Source: Sphingomonas radiodurans
GTDB taxonomy: Bacteria; Pseudomonadota; Alphaproteobacteria; Sphingomonadales; Sphingomonadaceae
DNA length: 64,000 bases
Assembly (NCBI RefSeq): GCF_020866845.1
Contig: NZ_CP086594.1
Coordinates: 1,922,001-1,986,000 of the forward strand
Reading direction: 5' to 3'
Shown here: in pieces, positions 8,625-16,996 of the stretch
Layout of the letters: each line of letters opens with the position of its first letter
How positions within the stretch are numbered: the first letter of the stretch is position 1
Notes under the pieces: generated by a model
Database searches by the model: none
What the model was told of the DNA's origin: nothing
What the model saw: only the letters and a program-made list of their open reading frames with translations
Made by a program: the position numbers and the translations under genes

Positions 8625-9617
8625 ATGCCGGCGAGCGAAACACTCCAGGAGGCGCTGGATGTGCGCGGTCACCGACGAAAAGAACGTCGAGATTTTTTCA
8701 AGAGTGCCTTGGGCGCAGTGGCTGTCGGCGTCGGTGCCGTGTCGCTTCCTCGGGAGGCGGAAGCCCAGACCGCTTTAACCGACGTCGATATTCTGAACTT
8801 CGCGCTTAACCTCGAGTACCTCGAGGCTCAATTCTACGCGCACGCGGTCAGCGGCATGGGTCTGCCGGGGGACCAGCTAGCCGGTACGCAGACGCAAGGC
8901 ATGGTGACGGGTGCCCGCAGGGCGAATCTCACCGACCCCCAGGTAATCCAGTATGTCCGCGAGATCGCCGCCGACGAAGCAGCGCACGTTGCCTCGCTAC
9001 GTAGGGCGCTTGGCACTGCTGCAGTGGCACAACCTACAATCGACCTGTCGCCGACCGTGTTCACCGCAGCGGCGGTAGCGGCGGAAATCGATCTCGGTGC
9101 ATCGGGCGGCGTGTTCGACCCTTACGCGAGCGACGATAACTTTTTGCTTGCCGCCTACATCTTCGAAGACGTCGGCGTCACCGCCTACAAGGGCGCCTCG
9201 CCGTTGCTTAGCAATGTTGACTTCGTAGATGCCGCCGCTGGCTTGCTGGCGGCAGAGGCATTCCATGCCGGCATCATCCGCAGCGCGTTATACCGCCGCG
9301 GAGTCGATGTTCCGGATTTGCGCGAGAGCGCCGACAAAATCTCCGACGCGCGCGACGATCTAGACGGCACCGAGGAAACGGACGGGCCACCGCAACGCAC
9401 CGACTCCGCTGATCAGGGCATATCGCCGATCACCTCGATCTACGGCACTGCGTCGAACTTCGTGCCCACAAACGGCCGAGGCATCGTGTTCAGCCGAAGT
9501 TCCGAGCAGGTTCACAACATCGTCTATCTGACGCGCAGCCAGGTCACCGCCGGCGGCTTTTTTCCGGCCGGCACCAACAACGCCAACCCAGCACTGCGCC
9601 GCTCCGGCGCGAACTGA
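8625..9617 (+). CDS. Tat-exported ferritin-like (Ferritin_2) protein
   Basis: 330 residues. The start at 8625 is preferred because AGGAGAGGG lies 5 bp upstream and it puts a twin-arginine motif (RRDFFKSALG) near residue 25 followed by a hydrophobic stretch and an A-Q-type cleavage site. The mature part is a four-helix ferritin-like domain (PF13668; relatives include desiccation-related protein Pcc13-62): DVDILNFALNLEYLEAQFY, EIAADEAAHVASLR, then a second pair of helices with AEAFHAGIIRSALYRR. Conserved Glu/His positions (EYLE, DEAAH, EAFHAG) could bind two metal ions. It probably acts in the periplasm in stress protection. A second paralogue follows after 12 bp, so the two form an operon. Confidence 0.88.
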   Translation: MPASETLQEALDVRGHRRKERRDFFKSALGAVAVGVGAVSLPREAEAQTALTDVDILNFALNLEYLEAQFYAHAVSGMGLPGDQLAGTQTQGMVTGARRANLTDPQVIQYVREIAADEAAHVASLRRALGTAAVAQPTIDLSPTVFTAAAVAAEIDLGASGGVFDPYASDDNFLLAAYIFEDVGVTAYKGASPLLSNVDFVDAAAGLLAAEAFHAGIIRSALYRRGVDVPDLRESADKISDARDDLDGTEETDGPPQRTDSADQGISPITSIYGTASNFVPTNGRGIVFSRSSEQVHNIVYLTRSQVTAGGFFPAGTNNANPALRRSGAN

Positions 9618-9629
9618 AGGAGCCGCGGA

Positions 9630-10664
9630 ATGGGCGATCAAATCGAATTCCTGGAGCTGGTGGAACGAGCCGAGCAGCAGCGCCTGGCACGTCGCCGCTT
9701 CGTCCGGCTTTGCGGTGGTGTAGCCGCCATGACGGGCGGGTTGTCGCTATCGTCTGCCTGCGGCGAAGATGACGGGGACGGTGCCACCCCGCCGCCGTCG
9801 CCAACACCCAACCCGACGACCGGCGTCAGCGAAGTGGACATCCTGAACTTCGCGTTGCAGCTCGAGTATCTCGAAGGCGCTTATTACGCGTATGCCGTGT
9901 CAGGACGGGGCATCGACTCCAACCTGTTGACCGGCACCGGCACACAGGGCCCGGTGGTCACTGGCAGCGGTCCTGGAGCGGCACGTGGTGTCGACTTCAC
10001 CGATCAGGTGGTAAGGGAATACGCTCGCGAGATCGCTGCGGATGAGGTCGGGCACATCTCCTACCTGCGGCAGACGCTCGGCTCATCGACAGTGGCACAG
10101 CCGACGATCAATCTATCCGGCAGCGCCAGCGTCGATGTCGGAGGGACGACCGCCGTCGGCGCCTTCACTGCTGCTGCACGTGCTGCAGGCGTCATCGGCG
10201 CAAACGACATCTTCGATCCGTTCGCAAACGACGAGAACTTCCTCATTGGTGCGTACCTGCTGACCGATGTGGGCGTGACGGCCTACCGTGGTTCCGCCCG
10301 GCTAATCACCAACAAGTCCTACCTCGAGGCAACGGCGGGCATCATGGCCACCGAATGTTATCATGACGGTGTGATCCGCGCGGAGCTGTGGCGGCGTGGC
10401 TTGACCATGCCCAGCATCTACACGCGCATTTCCCGGATCTCGGACGCCCGCGACGGCTTGGATGGTCCGGGCGAAACCGATCAGGACATCGGCACGGCAT
10501 CGGCCGCTAATCTGGTGCCTACCGATGCAAATGGCTGGGTGCTGGGGCGCACCGCGCCGCAAGTGCTCAATATTATCTATCAGAGCCGCGCGGCGGTAAC
10601 GAGCGGCGGCTTCTTCCCACAGGGCGTAAATGGGACAATTCGGCAGAGCGCTGCCAACGCTTAG
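9630..10664 (+). CDS. Tat-exported ferritin-like lipoprotein (Ferritin_2)
   Basis: 344 residues and clearly a paralogue of the preceding gene (shared EVDILNFALQLEYLEGAYY and EIAADEVGHISYLRQTLG). Its N-terminus carries a twin-arginine motif (RRRFVRLCGG) and then LSSAC, which fits a lipobox, so this copy may be a Tat-exported lipoprotein while its neighbour is soluble. A short Pro/Thr linker precedes the ferritin-like bundle. The metal-ligand candidates EYLE, DEVGH and ECYHDG match those of the partner. GAAGGAG lies 8 bp before the ATG. Both proteins also share a C-terminal VLNIIYQSRAAVTSGGFFP-type tail, which is not part of the four-helix core and is of unknown role. Confidence 0.88.
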   Translation: MGDQIEFLELVERAEQQRLARRRFVRLCGGVAAMTGGLSLSSACGEDDGDGATPPPSPTPNPTTGVSEVDILNFALQLEYLEGAYYAYAVSGRGIDSNLLTGTGTQGPVVTGSGPGAARGVDFTDQVVREYAREIAADEVGHISYLRQTLGSSTVAQPTINLSGSASVDVGGTTAVGAFTAAARAAGVIGANDIFDPFANDENFLIGAYLLTDVGVTAYRGSARLITNKSYLEATAGIMATECYHDGVIRAELWRRGLTMPSIYTRISRISDARDGLDGPGETDQDIGTASAANLVPTDANGWVLGRTAPQVLNIIYQSRAAVTSGGFFPQGVNGTIRQSAANA

Positions 10665-10977
10665 TGGCGAAGCATAACAGGTCAGCGTCGCGATTGCGCC
10701 GATGAAACCGGTGGCCGTAGTTCAACCGCCGATATCCGGCGTTTCAGCAATGTACGACCGCAGACGCTCTAAGGCCACCCTTTGCACGATTTCACCGTCA
10801 AGCTGTGACGCTTGTCTGTCCGGCTAACGTATCAGCTGCCGGCCGCGGTCGGAAAGGCTGCGGCACGTGATCGACCAGCGTGTTGCGACCATTTCGGCAA
10901 TGCTGTGCTCCCAGTCGTACCGAGCCTCCCCTTGAAGATGATAGCCACCGCGCGGCGTCAGCGGAATGACGAGGCGT
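10665..10977. other. intergenic region, nothing recognised
   Basis: 313 bp between the ferritin-like operon and a truncated minus-strand gene. It should include the lost 3' part of that gene, yet no reading frame here continues it, so foreign or deleted sequence probably fills the space. No hairpin with a T-tract was seen. Confidence 0.4.
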
Positions 10978-11209
10978 TCAAATCGCTCTCCAACCCGCCG
11001 TGAAGTGCTGACCGACGCGCAGCAGCTTGCCCTTCGTCGTGAGTTCCTGGCTGAGCTTCAGCGGAACCTTCGTGCCAACCCTCAGAACGTTGTAGGCGGT
11101 GGCTGGTGCCAAGGTGGCGATCTGTGCAGGCGCGGGAACTGCGACTTGCCCGTGAGCGGCGGCGGCAGCGCAAAGCTCCCACGCGAGCGCGCTGGTTCGC
11201 ACGATCATG
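10978..11209 (-). pseudogene. truncated secreted protein gene (5' end only)
   Basis: The gene starts at an ATG (11209) with GGGGGGAG about 7 nt upstream and encodes a weak signal peptide and then LRVGTKVPLKLSQELTTKG followed by KLLRVGQHF. This looks like the start of a sphingomonad protein family in which that stretch leads into a longer beta-rich domain. Here the frame changes character at TAGWRAI and stops after about 76 residues. I infer a 3' truncation. Family recognition is from memory of the pattern and not proven. Confidence 0.5.
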
Positions 11210-11376
11210 AAATGCTCCCCCCCCATCGATTCGGCGCCCCCGCACCTGCCATTGCGAGGAAGTGATTGAGTTTGTTGGGTCTCGTCAAGTCGTCCGTTGA
11301 CCTTCACCGGCACTCGCCCATTCGATAGCGGCGCCGGTAACAATCCCGTTGTGCAGCAACCACGAGTGTAAGCGCC

Positions 11377-12291
11377 TCACCAATCGGACGGGATCCAGTT
11401 GAATTCGTTGAGCGCCGATGCGCCAGTACGTCGCTTGCACAGCCGGTCGAGGGCCGAGACGACCAGGCAGCTGAGCGTGATGCCGAGCAGAAACGCACCG
11501 GCGAAGATCCAGCCGTCGGGCTCCTCGGCCGGTTGACCCGCAATATCGAGGACGATCACGATCGTGCCGAATAATGTGGCAACGCCCATTGCCAGCTCGA
11601 CGAGGAAGAACAGGATGAGCCCGCAGCCGTTGACCGGCTTGGCCCGCGCCAGCCGTTCGCGTTGCAGTTGCTCCTCGCGCGCATGTGCGGCGAGGGCGCG
11701 GGCACGTTGCGCGGCATCGAGCCGGCGATAGCTGCGGCGGCGACGGAGGATGCCGAACCCGCCGACGAGGATCGCGAAGACCCCGACGACGCTACGATCG
11801 GCGATCGTCCCGGCCGAACCGGTAAGCCACCACAAGATCGCGATGACGATCGCAGCGAGCGCGGCGCCGTAGCCGAAGCTTTTCTCGAAATCGGGATCGC
11901 GCGGCGGCTGGACGGCGGGGCGCCCGCGCAAGGCGCGCGCCGGTGCGCGCGTGGCATGTTCGTGCGAGATCAGTAGCAGGATCGCGGCGAGCGCGGCGAC
12001 GACCCCTGTCGATCCCGCCACCGCGAGACGCCCGGCATCGGCGAGCAACCGCGATGCAACGAGCCACGCGGCGGCGGCGCACATGGCGAAGGCGAGCAGA
12101 TGATATAGGAACGCGTAGGTGCCGGCGCGGACGAAGCCGTCGCGTTCGTCCACGGTCACGTGGATCGCGGGGCCGGTGCCGTCTTCGCGATAGAAATAGC
12201 CATCATCGGTGCGCTCGAATTGCGGCGCGACGCCGGCTGCAATGGCGATCGGCCTGATGCGTTGGCGGCGGGGTAGCGCGGTGCCGGGCAT
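11377..12291 (-). CDS. hypothetical multi-pass membrane protein
   Basis: 304 residues with about six hydrophobic segments: residues near 60-80, 90-108, 140-155, 165-182, 225-250 and 258-280. A basic, coiled-coil-like loop (RRRRSYRRLDAAQRARALAAHAREEQ by pattern, about residues 180-205) separates the first four from the last two. The N-terminal 45 residues are soluble and look cytoplasmic. No family is recognised. It lies 27 bp after the TetR gene on the same strand, so the two are probably cotranscribed. Confidence 0.65.
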   Translation of the reverse strand: MPGTALPRRQRIRPIAIAAGVAPQFERTDDGYFYREDGTGPAIHVTVDERDGFVRAGTYAFLYHLLAFAMCAAAAWLVASRLLADAGRLAVAGSTGVVAALAAILLLISHEHATRAPARALRGRPAVQPPRDPDFEKSFGYGAALAAIVIAILWWLTGSAGTIADRSVVGVFAILVGGFGILRRRRSYRRLDAAQRARALAAHAREEQLQRERLARAKPVNGCGLILFFLVELAMGVATLFGTIVIVLDIAGQPAEEPDGWIFAGAFLLGITLSCLVVSALDRLCKRRTGASALNEFNWIPSDW

Positions 12292-12318
12292 GTCATTCCC
12301 TTCGCTGCTTGGACGTGA

Positions 12319-12915
12319 TCAAGATTGGCCGCGATAAGCGGCGAGGCTTTCGCGAACGCGGGCGAGCGCCACCATTTCGGCATCGTGCTGGCCCATCGCT
12401 GCCCACGATCCAGTGATCGCGAAACTGCAATGGCCGTGGACGGTCGCGACGAGCGACCGCGCGAAAGTGCCGAGCGCGGCATCGACCGGGCGGTGGAGCG
12501 CGGTGGCGATCTCGCCTGCCACAATGTGCATCAGTCGACCGCGCATCGCATGTTCGGCCTCGGTGATCGTCTCGGAAGCTGGTCGGTGATCGTAGATCGC
12601 CGACCAGCGCCGTGGATGATCACGCGCGAAGCGGAAATACGCCTCGACGAGGGCCGCGATGCGATCTTCGTCGGCGGTGGCGAGGCTGCGTTCGAGCTCA
12701 TCGGCCCAGGCGCCGAACGCGCGAGTATTGATCGCGGTGACGAGCCGATCGACGCTGCCAAACACATTATGGATCGTTCCGATCGAATAGCCGATCCGCT
12801 TGGCCACCTCGCGCGCCGAGAAATTGGCAAAGCCAACCTCCGCCATCAGCGTTTCGCCGGCGGTAAGGATCAGTTCGCGCAATTCCTCGCGGCTGTGATC
12901 GGATCGTCTGCCCAT
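12319..12915 (-). CDS. TetR/AcrR family transcriptional regulator (WHG-type C-terminus)
   Basis: 198 residues. The N-terminal helix-turn-helix is clear (REELRELILTAGETLMAE, FSAREVAKRIGYSIGTIHNVFGS, VTAINTRAF). The C-terminal ligand domain resembles the WHG group of TetR regulators. It likely acts as a ligand-responsive repressor. A good candidate target is the overlapping palindromes at 13963-13995, in the divergent promoter between the small secreted proteins and the flavoprotein gene. A strong hairpin (12938-12970) separates it from the upstream gene on the same strand, leaving only about 22 bp for its own promoter, so readthrough transcription is likely. Confidence 0.88.
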   Translation of the reverse strand: MGRRSDHSREELRELILTAGETLMAEVGFANFSAREVAKRIGYSIGTIHNVFGSVDRLVTAINTRAFGAWADELERSLATADEDRIAALVEAYFRFARDHPRRWSAIYDHRPASETITEAEHAMRGRLMHIVAGEIATALHRPVDAALGTFARSLVATVHGHCSFAITGSWAAMGQHDAEMVALARVRESLAAYRGQS

Positions 12916-12937
12916 GATGCCTGTCTGTCGAAAAGGA

Positions 12938-12970
12938 ACCGGCGGCGCACGCCGATGGTGCGCCGCCGGT
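12938..12970 (-). terminator. strong hairpin, likely rho-independent terminator or attenuator
   Basis: Perfect 13-bp inverted repeat (ACCGGCGGCGCAC / GTGCGCCGCCGGT) with a 7-nt loop, 8 nt after the stop of the 12979-13443 gene. In the minus-strand reading it is followed by TCCTTTTC, a modest T-rich tract. It should reduce transcription into the TetR gene. Confidence 0.75.
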
Positions 12971-12978
12971 GAAAAGGA

Positions 12979-13443
12979 TCAGCCGCGGCGGAAGAAGCGG
13001 CCGCCGCTGGGGGTGTTGTCACCCGAGGGGGTGAGCGCCTGGAGCTGCGTGACTAGCCCGCCGCCGGCGGTGCGGATCAGCGTGAACATCGGCGTGCCGA
13101 GCGGCGCGCGACCGGGATCGCTGGGGCGCAGCTTGAACATCTTGATGATCAGCTTCTCGCCTTCCGGGGTCGCGGTGCATTTGAATTGCTCGTAACGCTG
13201 ATAGCCTTCGATCCGGACGGTGCAGCCGGTATCGCGAACCGCGGGCTGCAGGCTCAGGCGATAGGTGGTGAAGACTGCGACGCTGTCGGCGCGCGATTCG
13301 CCGCCGACCCGGCCAAGTGGTTCCTCCCAGACATAACTGCCATACCATGTGGGGAGCGGTGCGGCGCTTGCGGCGACGGGAAGCATCGCGGCGGTGGCGG
13401 TGAGGCCAAGGGCAACAGCGGACTTTAGGGTGTTGAACATCAT
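12979..13443 (-). CDS. DUF5991-like secreted protein
   Basis: 154 residues with a clear signal peptide (about residues 1-27, ending ASAAPLP). The mature protein carries WYGSYVWEEPLGR, a beta-rich middle with two Cys-containing strands (GCTVRIEGYQ and FKCTATPEG) and a Gly/Pro-rich tail. The pattern matches DUF5991 proteins, which resemble small periplasmic lipocalin-like barrels of unknown role; the family name is tentative. The start is the first of two adjacent ATGs behind AGGAGAG. It follows the 13491-13886 gene after 47 bp on the same strand, and both are likely transcribed from the divergent promoter near 13960. Confidence 0.7.
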   Translation of the reverse strand: MMFNTLKSAVALGLTATAAMLPVAASAAPLPTWYGSYVWEEPLGRVGGESRADSVAVFTTYRLSLQPAVRDTGCTVRIEGYQRYEQFKCTATPEGEKLIIKMFKLRPSDPGRAPLGTPMFTLIRTAGGGLVTQLQALTPSGDNTPSGGRFFRRG

Positions 13444-13490
13444 TTCTCTCCTACTGGCGGGGGGTAGAACGTTTCGAAAGCGGTTCGGCT

Positions 13491-13886
13491 TCACCGTCGC
13501 CCGGCGAGCGACATGCGGCCGGTGAGCGGGGTGATCGCGTAATCGGTGCCACCGCGGGGCGAGGGCCACATCGCGATCTGGAAGCGCTGGCGCGCGCCAC
13601 AGGCGTTGAGGCTCCATTGTTCGAAGTGGCCGCCACGCGCGACCGCGGGCATGCTCGGTTGCACCGGCGTGTAGCTGCGCGGCAGCACCGTCATATGGAC
13701 TGAAAACACGAACGAGCAGCCGCCGGTCGCCTTGGAGAAGCTGGAGATATCGCGCAGGACATCGGCCGCGAGTTGCGGACTGGCGAGCGTCCGGCCGGTC
13801 GGGGTGAGCGTGTAGGCAGTGGCGGGCTGGCTGGCCATCGTGGCCATCGCGAGGATCGCACCGGCGATTACATGCTTGGGCTTCAT
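13491..13886 (-). CDS. hypothetical secreted protein
   Basis: 131 residues. The ATG at 13886 follows AAGGAGTAAGACC and yields a signal peptide of about 24 residues ending QPATAY. The mature protein has two to three Cys and a central FSVHMTVLPRSY segment, then ARGGHFEQWSLNACGARQRFQIAMWPSPRGGTDY by pattern (about residues 85-118). No family is recognised. It is first in a minus-strand unit with the DUF5991-like gene, and divergent from the flavoprotein at 14039. Confidence 0.65.
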   Translation of the reverse strand: MKPKHVIAGAILAMATMASQPATAYTLTPTGRTLASPQLAADVLRDISSFSKATGGCSFVFSVHMTVLPRSYTPVQPSMPAVARGGHFEQWSLNACGARQRFQIAMWPSPRGGTDYAITPLTGRMSLAGRR

Positions 13887-13962
13887 GGTCTTACTCCTTG
13901 TCGCGTCCCCGATGATGGGGACCGTCACGGCGTTTCCCTGCCGCCCGATCAATTAAGCAGTG

Positions 13963-13995
13963 TTCAGTTTAACTGAAAATGAACAGCGTTCATTT
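13963..13995. promoter_or_regulatory. two overlapping perfect palindromes, candidate TetR operator
   Basis: TTCAGTT-T-AACTGAA (13963-13977) is a perfect 7-bp inverted repeat round one base. AAATGAAC-AGC-GTTCATTT (13977-13995) is a perfect 8-bp inverted repeat round 3 bp. They share one base and lie between divergent genes at 13886 and 14039. Size and symmetry fit TetR-family operators. The nearest candidate regulator is the TetR protein encoded at 12319-12915; that link is inference. Confidence 0.6.
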
Positions 13996-14038
13996 AATTT
14001 CGGGTTGCCTGTCAAAGGCGTGGCGGTACGCTTATCTT

Positions 14039-15697
14039 ATGAGCCAAACGGGATCTTCGCGCCGTAGGCGCGTGTTGCTGACCGGAGTGTCGGTGCTGGC
14101 GCTGGGGATCGCTGGGAGCGTGGCGTATGTCGCGCCGCTCGCGGCGGATCCGGTGGGAGCAAAGGATTGCGGGCTCGCCGTGCCATTGCCGCCGGGCGGA
14201 CGCGGGCCGGGCGTATCGGGCGGGCCGCAGCGGATCCCCGCCCCGGCCTGGGCGCAGCGCGGCGGTGACGTCAACGATGCGAGCTGCCTCAGCCGCACGC
14301 CGGTGGCTGGCGTGGTGCGGCCGCGCTCGGAACGCGAGATCGCAGGTGCGCTGGCCTATGCGCGGGCGAACGGGCTGCCGTTGTCGGCGGCGGGGGTGAA
14401 GCATTCGATGGGCGGGCAGGCGTTCGCGCGAGGCGGCATGGTGCTTGACATGCGCGCGATGAACGCGGTGCGGCTCGACCGAGCAGCGCGCACAGTGACG
14501 GTAGGCGCGGGCGCAACGTGGCACGAGATCCAGCAGGCGATCCACCCCGAGTTCGCAGTGAAGGCGATGCAATCGACCGACATCTTCTCGGTCGGCGGAT
14601 CGATCTCGGTCAACGCACACGGGATGGATCATCAGGCCGGCGCGGTGATGGCGTCGCTGCGCTCGATCCGGCTGATGCTCGCCGACGGCCAGGTGGTGAC
14701 GGCGTCGCGCGACGAGAATGCCGAGCTGTTCCGGCATGTCGTGGGTGGGTACGGGCTGTTCGGGATCATCCTCAGCGCCACGCTCGATGTGGTGCCCAAC
14801 GACATTTATCGCTCCGAACGGGCGCTGATCGATTATCGCGCCTTCCCCGACACCTTCGCGAAAATCGCCGCGGATCCCGCGATCGGGCTGTCCTACGTCC
14901 ATCTGTCGACCGCGCCCAAATCGCTGCTGCAGGAGGCGCTGGTTTATACCTATCGCCGGATGCCCGAGGATCAGGGGCTGGCGCGCGCGCCGCTCGGCGA
15001 CGTGGCGGCGACCAAGATCCGCCGGCTGACGGTCAATCTCGCCAAGAAGAACGATACGTTCAAGGCGCTGAAATGGTGGAGCGAAAAGGAACTCGAGCAC
15101 CGGCTGGAGAGCTGCACCGTGACGCGCGCGCAAGCGATGGGCGACGGCGAGGCGTGTCTCGTCGCGCGCAACGATCCGATGCACGACAGCGTGGCGTATC
15201 TGTTCAACAACCTGCCCGGCGAGACCGACATTCTGCATGAGTATTTCGTGCCGCGCGACAAGATCGTGCCGTTCATCGACGGGATGCGGACGGTGTTCCG
15301 CGCGCAGCGTGCCAATCTCGTCAACGCCTCGATCCGCGCGGTAGGGACCGAGGACAATGCGCTGAGCTATGCCCCGCAGCCGGCGTTTTCGGTGGTGCTG
15401 TACCTGAACCAGCCGACGACCGAGGTAGGCAGCGCGGCGATGGCGAAGCTGACGAGTTCGCTGATCGATTTGTGCTCGGCGCAAGGCGGCCGGTTCTTCT
15501 TGCCCTACCAGCTACATTACACGCCGGCACAGCTGGCGCGCGCCTATCCCGAAATTGGCAATTTCTTTGCGGCGAAGCGCGCCTGGGATCCCGAAGGGCG
15601 CTTCACCAACAACTGGTATGCGAGCTACGCCCCTGCCTTCGCGATGCAGCCTGCAGCGATCCGCCCCTCGATCACCGCGGGCGCGCCGGCGGCGTAG
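14039..15697 (+). CDS. FAD-linked oxidoreductase (VAO/GlcD-like), membrane-anchored or exported
   Basis: 552 residues from ATG 14039; an ATG at 13979 in the same frame lies inside the operator and is less likely. The N-terminus has SSRRRRVLLTGVSVLALGIAG-like sequence, a basic region and hydrophobic helix that may be a Tat or Sec signal or an anchor. The FAD-binding PCMH fold follows: VVRPRSEREIAGALAYARA, GVKHSMGGQAF, TVGAGATWHEI, then DIFSVGGSISVNAHGMDHQAG and GGYGLFGIILSATL. The C-terminal substrate domain ends with FTNNWY, typical of the D-lactone and sugar oxidase group. The substrate is unknown. It is divergent from small secreted proteins with a shared operator region, and its 3' end overlaps an opposing gene by 73 bp. 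Confidence 0.85.
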   Translation: MSQTGSSRRRRVLLTGVSVLALGIAGSVAYVAPLAADPVGAKDCGLAVPLPPGGRGPGVSGGPQRIPAPAWAQRGGDVNDASCLSRTPVAGVVRPRSEREIAGALAYARANGLPLSAAGVKHSMGGQAFARGGMVLDMRAMNAVRLDRAARTVTVGAGATWHEIQQAIHPEFAVKAMQSTDIFSVGGSISVNAHGMDHQAGAVMASLRSIRLMLADGQVVTASRDENAELFRHVVGGYGLFGIILSATLDVVPNDIYRSERALIDYRAFPDTFAKIAADPAIGLSYVHLSTAPKSLLQEALVYTYRRMPEDQGLARAPLGDVAATKIRRLTVNLAKKNDTFKALKWWSEKELEHRLESCTVTRAQAMGDGEACLVARNDPMHDSVAYLFNNLPGETDILHEYFVPRDKIVPFIDGMRTVFRAQRANLVNASIRAVGTEDNALSYAPQPAFSVVLYLNQPTTEVGSAAMAKLTSSLIDLCSAQGGRFFLPYQLHYTPAQLARAYPEIGNFFAAKRAWDPEGRFTNNWYASYAPAFAMQPAAIRPSITAGAPAA

Positions 15698-15945
15698 AGC
15701 CGGCGCGCGAACCCGGCCTGCGGCGAGCGCGCAAGAACCGCGCCGCGCCGCGCCTCGACGATGCTGCCGCCCGCCGCCCGGATCGCGCGGACCGCGGCGC
15801 CGGTATCACCGAGCACCGCGACCTGCCGGCCCGGTGCGCCGACGAACGGCAGCGCGAGCATGATCAGCGCCCAAGCGGCGAGGATCAGCGCGACCTGGGC
15901 GCCGGCGCGGACGATGGCGCGCGGGGCGCGCGCATTAATAATCAT
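15625..15945 (-). CDS. small membrane-anchored hypothetical protein
   Basis: 106 residues: a single transmembrane helix (about residues 16-36) and then a short alpha/beta domain with QVAVLGDTGAAVRAIRAAGG and RSPQAGFARRLYAAGAPAV, resembling a small Rossmann-like or FtsX-periplasmic fold. Its ATG overlaps the stop of the preceding gene by 11 bp, supporting translational coupling and real coding. Its 3' end runs 73 bp into the antisense of the flavoprotein gene. Function unknown. Confidence 0.55.
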   Translation of the reverse strand: MIINARAPRAIVRAGAQVALILAAWALIMLALPFVGAPGRQVAVLGDTGAAVRAIRAAGGSIVEARRGAVLARSPQAGFARRLYAAGAPAVIEGRIAAGCIAKAGA

Positions 15946-16996
15946 AGACGTGTTCGAGCTGAGCGCCGCGCGCCCGAGCCGTGGCGATCCAGCGTGTCAG
16001 GTTGCCGACGGGCAGCGTCACGCCGTAGCGCCACCAGCCGGGGCGGTCGCCGAGCGGCATGGCAAGCGTCGCAGCGGGCGGGCGGAGCGCTTCGGGTGCG
16101 CGGATGGTCAGGAAGATCGTGTGGTTGCCCGCGATGTCGTCGATCGCGATGCCGCGCGCTCCGAGCTTCGTGATCAGATCGGTGAATTGCGCATAGCGCG
16201 GCGCCTCGACCAGCGTCGCGCCGCCGGGCAGCTGGCGCAGCGGCTTCAGCCGCGGATCGATCGTGCGGAGCGTCGCGGCGCGCGCACGCACCACCATCCG
16301 CAGCGTCAGCGCGTCCGGCGCAAGCGAGGCGCCTGTCGCGGCGCCGAGTGCCTTGGCGTAGATCGCCTTCACGCCATATTCGGCGCTGAGCGCGACGCGG
16401 CGTTCGGGGCGGCGCACCAGCGACCAATCACCCTGCGTCGCCCATAACCCCCCAAGCGCCTCGCCGAAGCCGAAGCGATACCACGGGATTTCGTGCATGA
16501 ACCCGGCGTAGCGCTGCTGGATGCGCGCGGCGTAGCGGTCCTCGGGGCTCGCCCAGCCGCCGAGCGTTTCGGATATGCGGCCGACGATATTTTCCCAGGC
16601 CGCCTTGATCGCCATCTCCGCGGTGAAGCTGATCCCGATCGTGTAGATCATCAGCTTGGCCTCCCCGGTGCCGGGGCGTTCCGCCGCAATGCGGTTGATC
16701 GCGCAATAGCTGCGCCAAAAGCCCGCAACGTCAGCGCCATAGTCATACGCGCTCGGCGGTCGTCCAGCAGCGAGATGGCGGCCAAGGCTTTCCGCTGAAT
16801 AGACGATATGCCATTCAGGGTAGGTCAGCCAGGTGCGCGCCTCGGGCCGACGCAGCGCGGACGGAACCACGCTGGCGACTGGGGCGGGGGGCGTCGCGGC
16901 GGCGCGGCAGCCGGTTTCGATCGCGGCGATCGGCAGGAGGATTGTCGTGGCGGCGATCCCACCCACGCCAAGCAATAGCCGCCAGCGACGCTTCAT
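15935..16996 (-). CDS. hypothetical protein with N-terminal membrane anchor
   Basis: 353 residues. An N-terminal hydrophobic helix (about residues 5-27) should anchor it to the inner membrane with the rest in the periplasm. A distinctive conserved-looking block (WLTYPEWHIVYSAESLGRHL, then YDYGADVAGFWRSYC) follows, and the remaining sequence is mixed alpha/beta. No family is recognised. It is the middle member of a coupled trio: it starts within the 16993-17412 gene (4-bp overlap) and its stop lies inside the start of the 106-residue protein. Confidence 0.65.
   Translation of the reverse strand: MKRRWRLLLGVGGIAATTILLPIAAIETGCRAAATPPAPVASVVPSALRRPEARTWLTYPEWHIVYSAESLGRHLAAGRPPSAYDYGADVAGFWRSYCAINRIAAERPGTGEAKLMIYTIGISFTAEMAIKAAWENIVGRISETLGGWASPEDRYAARIQQRYAGFMHEIPWYRFGFGEALGGLWATQGDWSLVRRPERRVALSAEYGVKAIYAKALGAATGASLAPDALTLRMVVRARAATLRTIDPRLKPLRQLPGGATLVEAPRYAQFTDLITKLGARGIAIDDIAGNHTIFLTIRAPEALRPPAATLAMPLGDRPGWWRYGVTLPVGNLTRWIATARARGAQLEHVYDY

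Noticed and set aside
14012-15484. 490-codon open frame antisense to the flavoprotein gene
   Set aside because: Low-complexity Arg/His-rich product with no ribosome site; typical shadow of GC-rich coding sequence with strong third-position bias.
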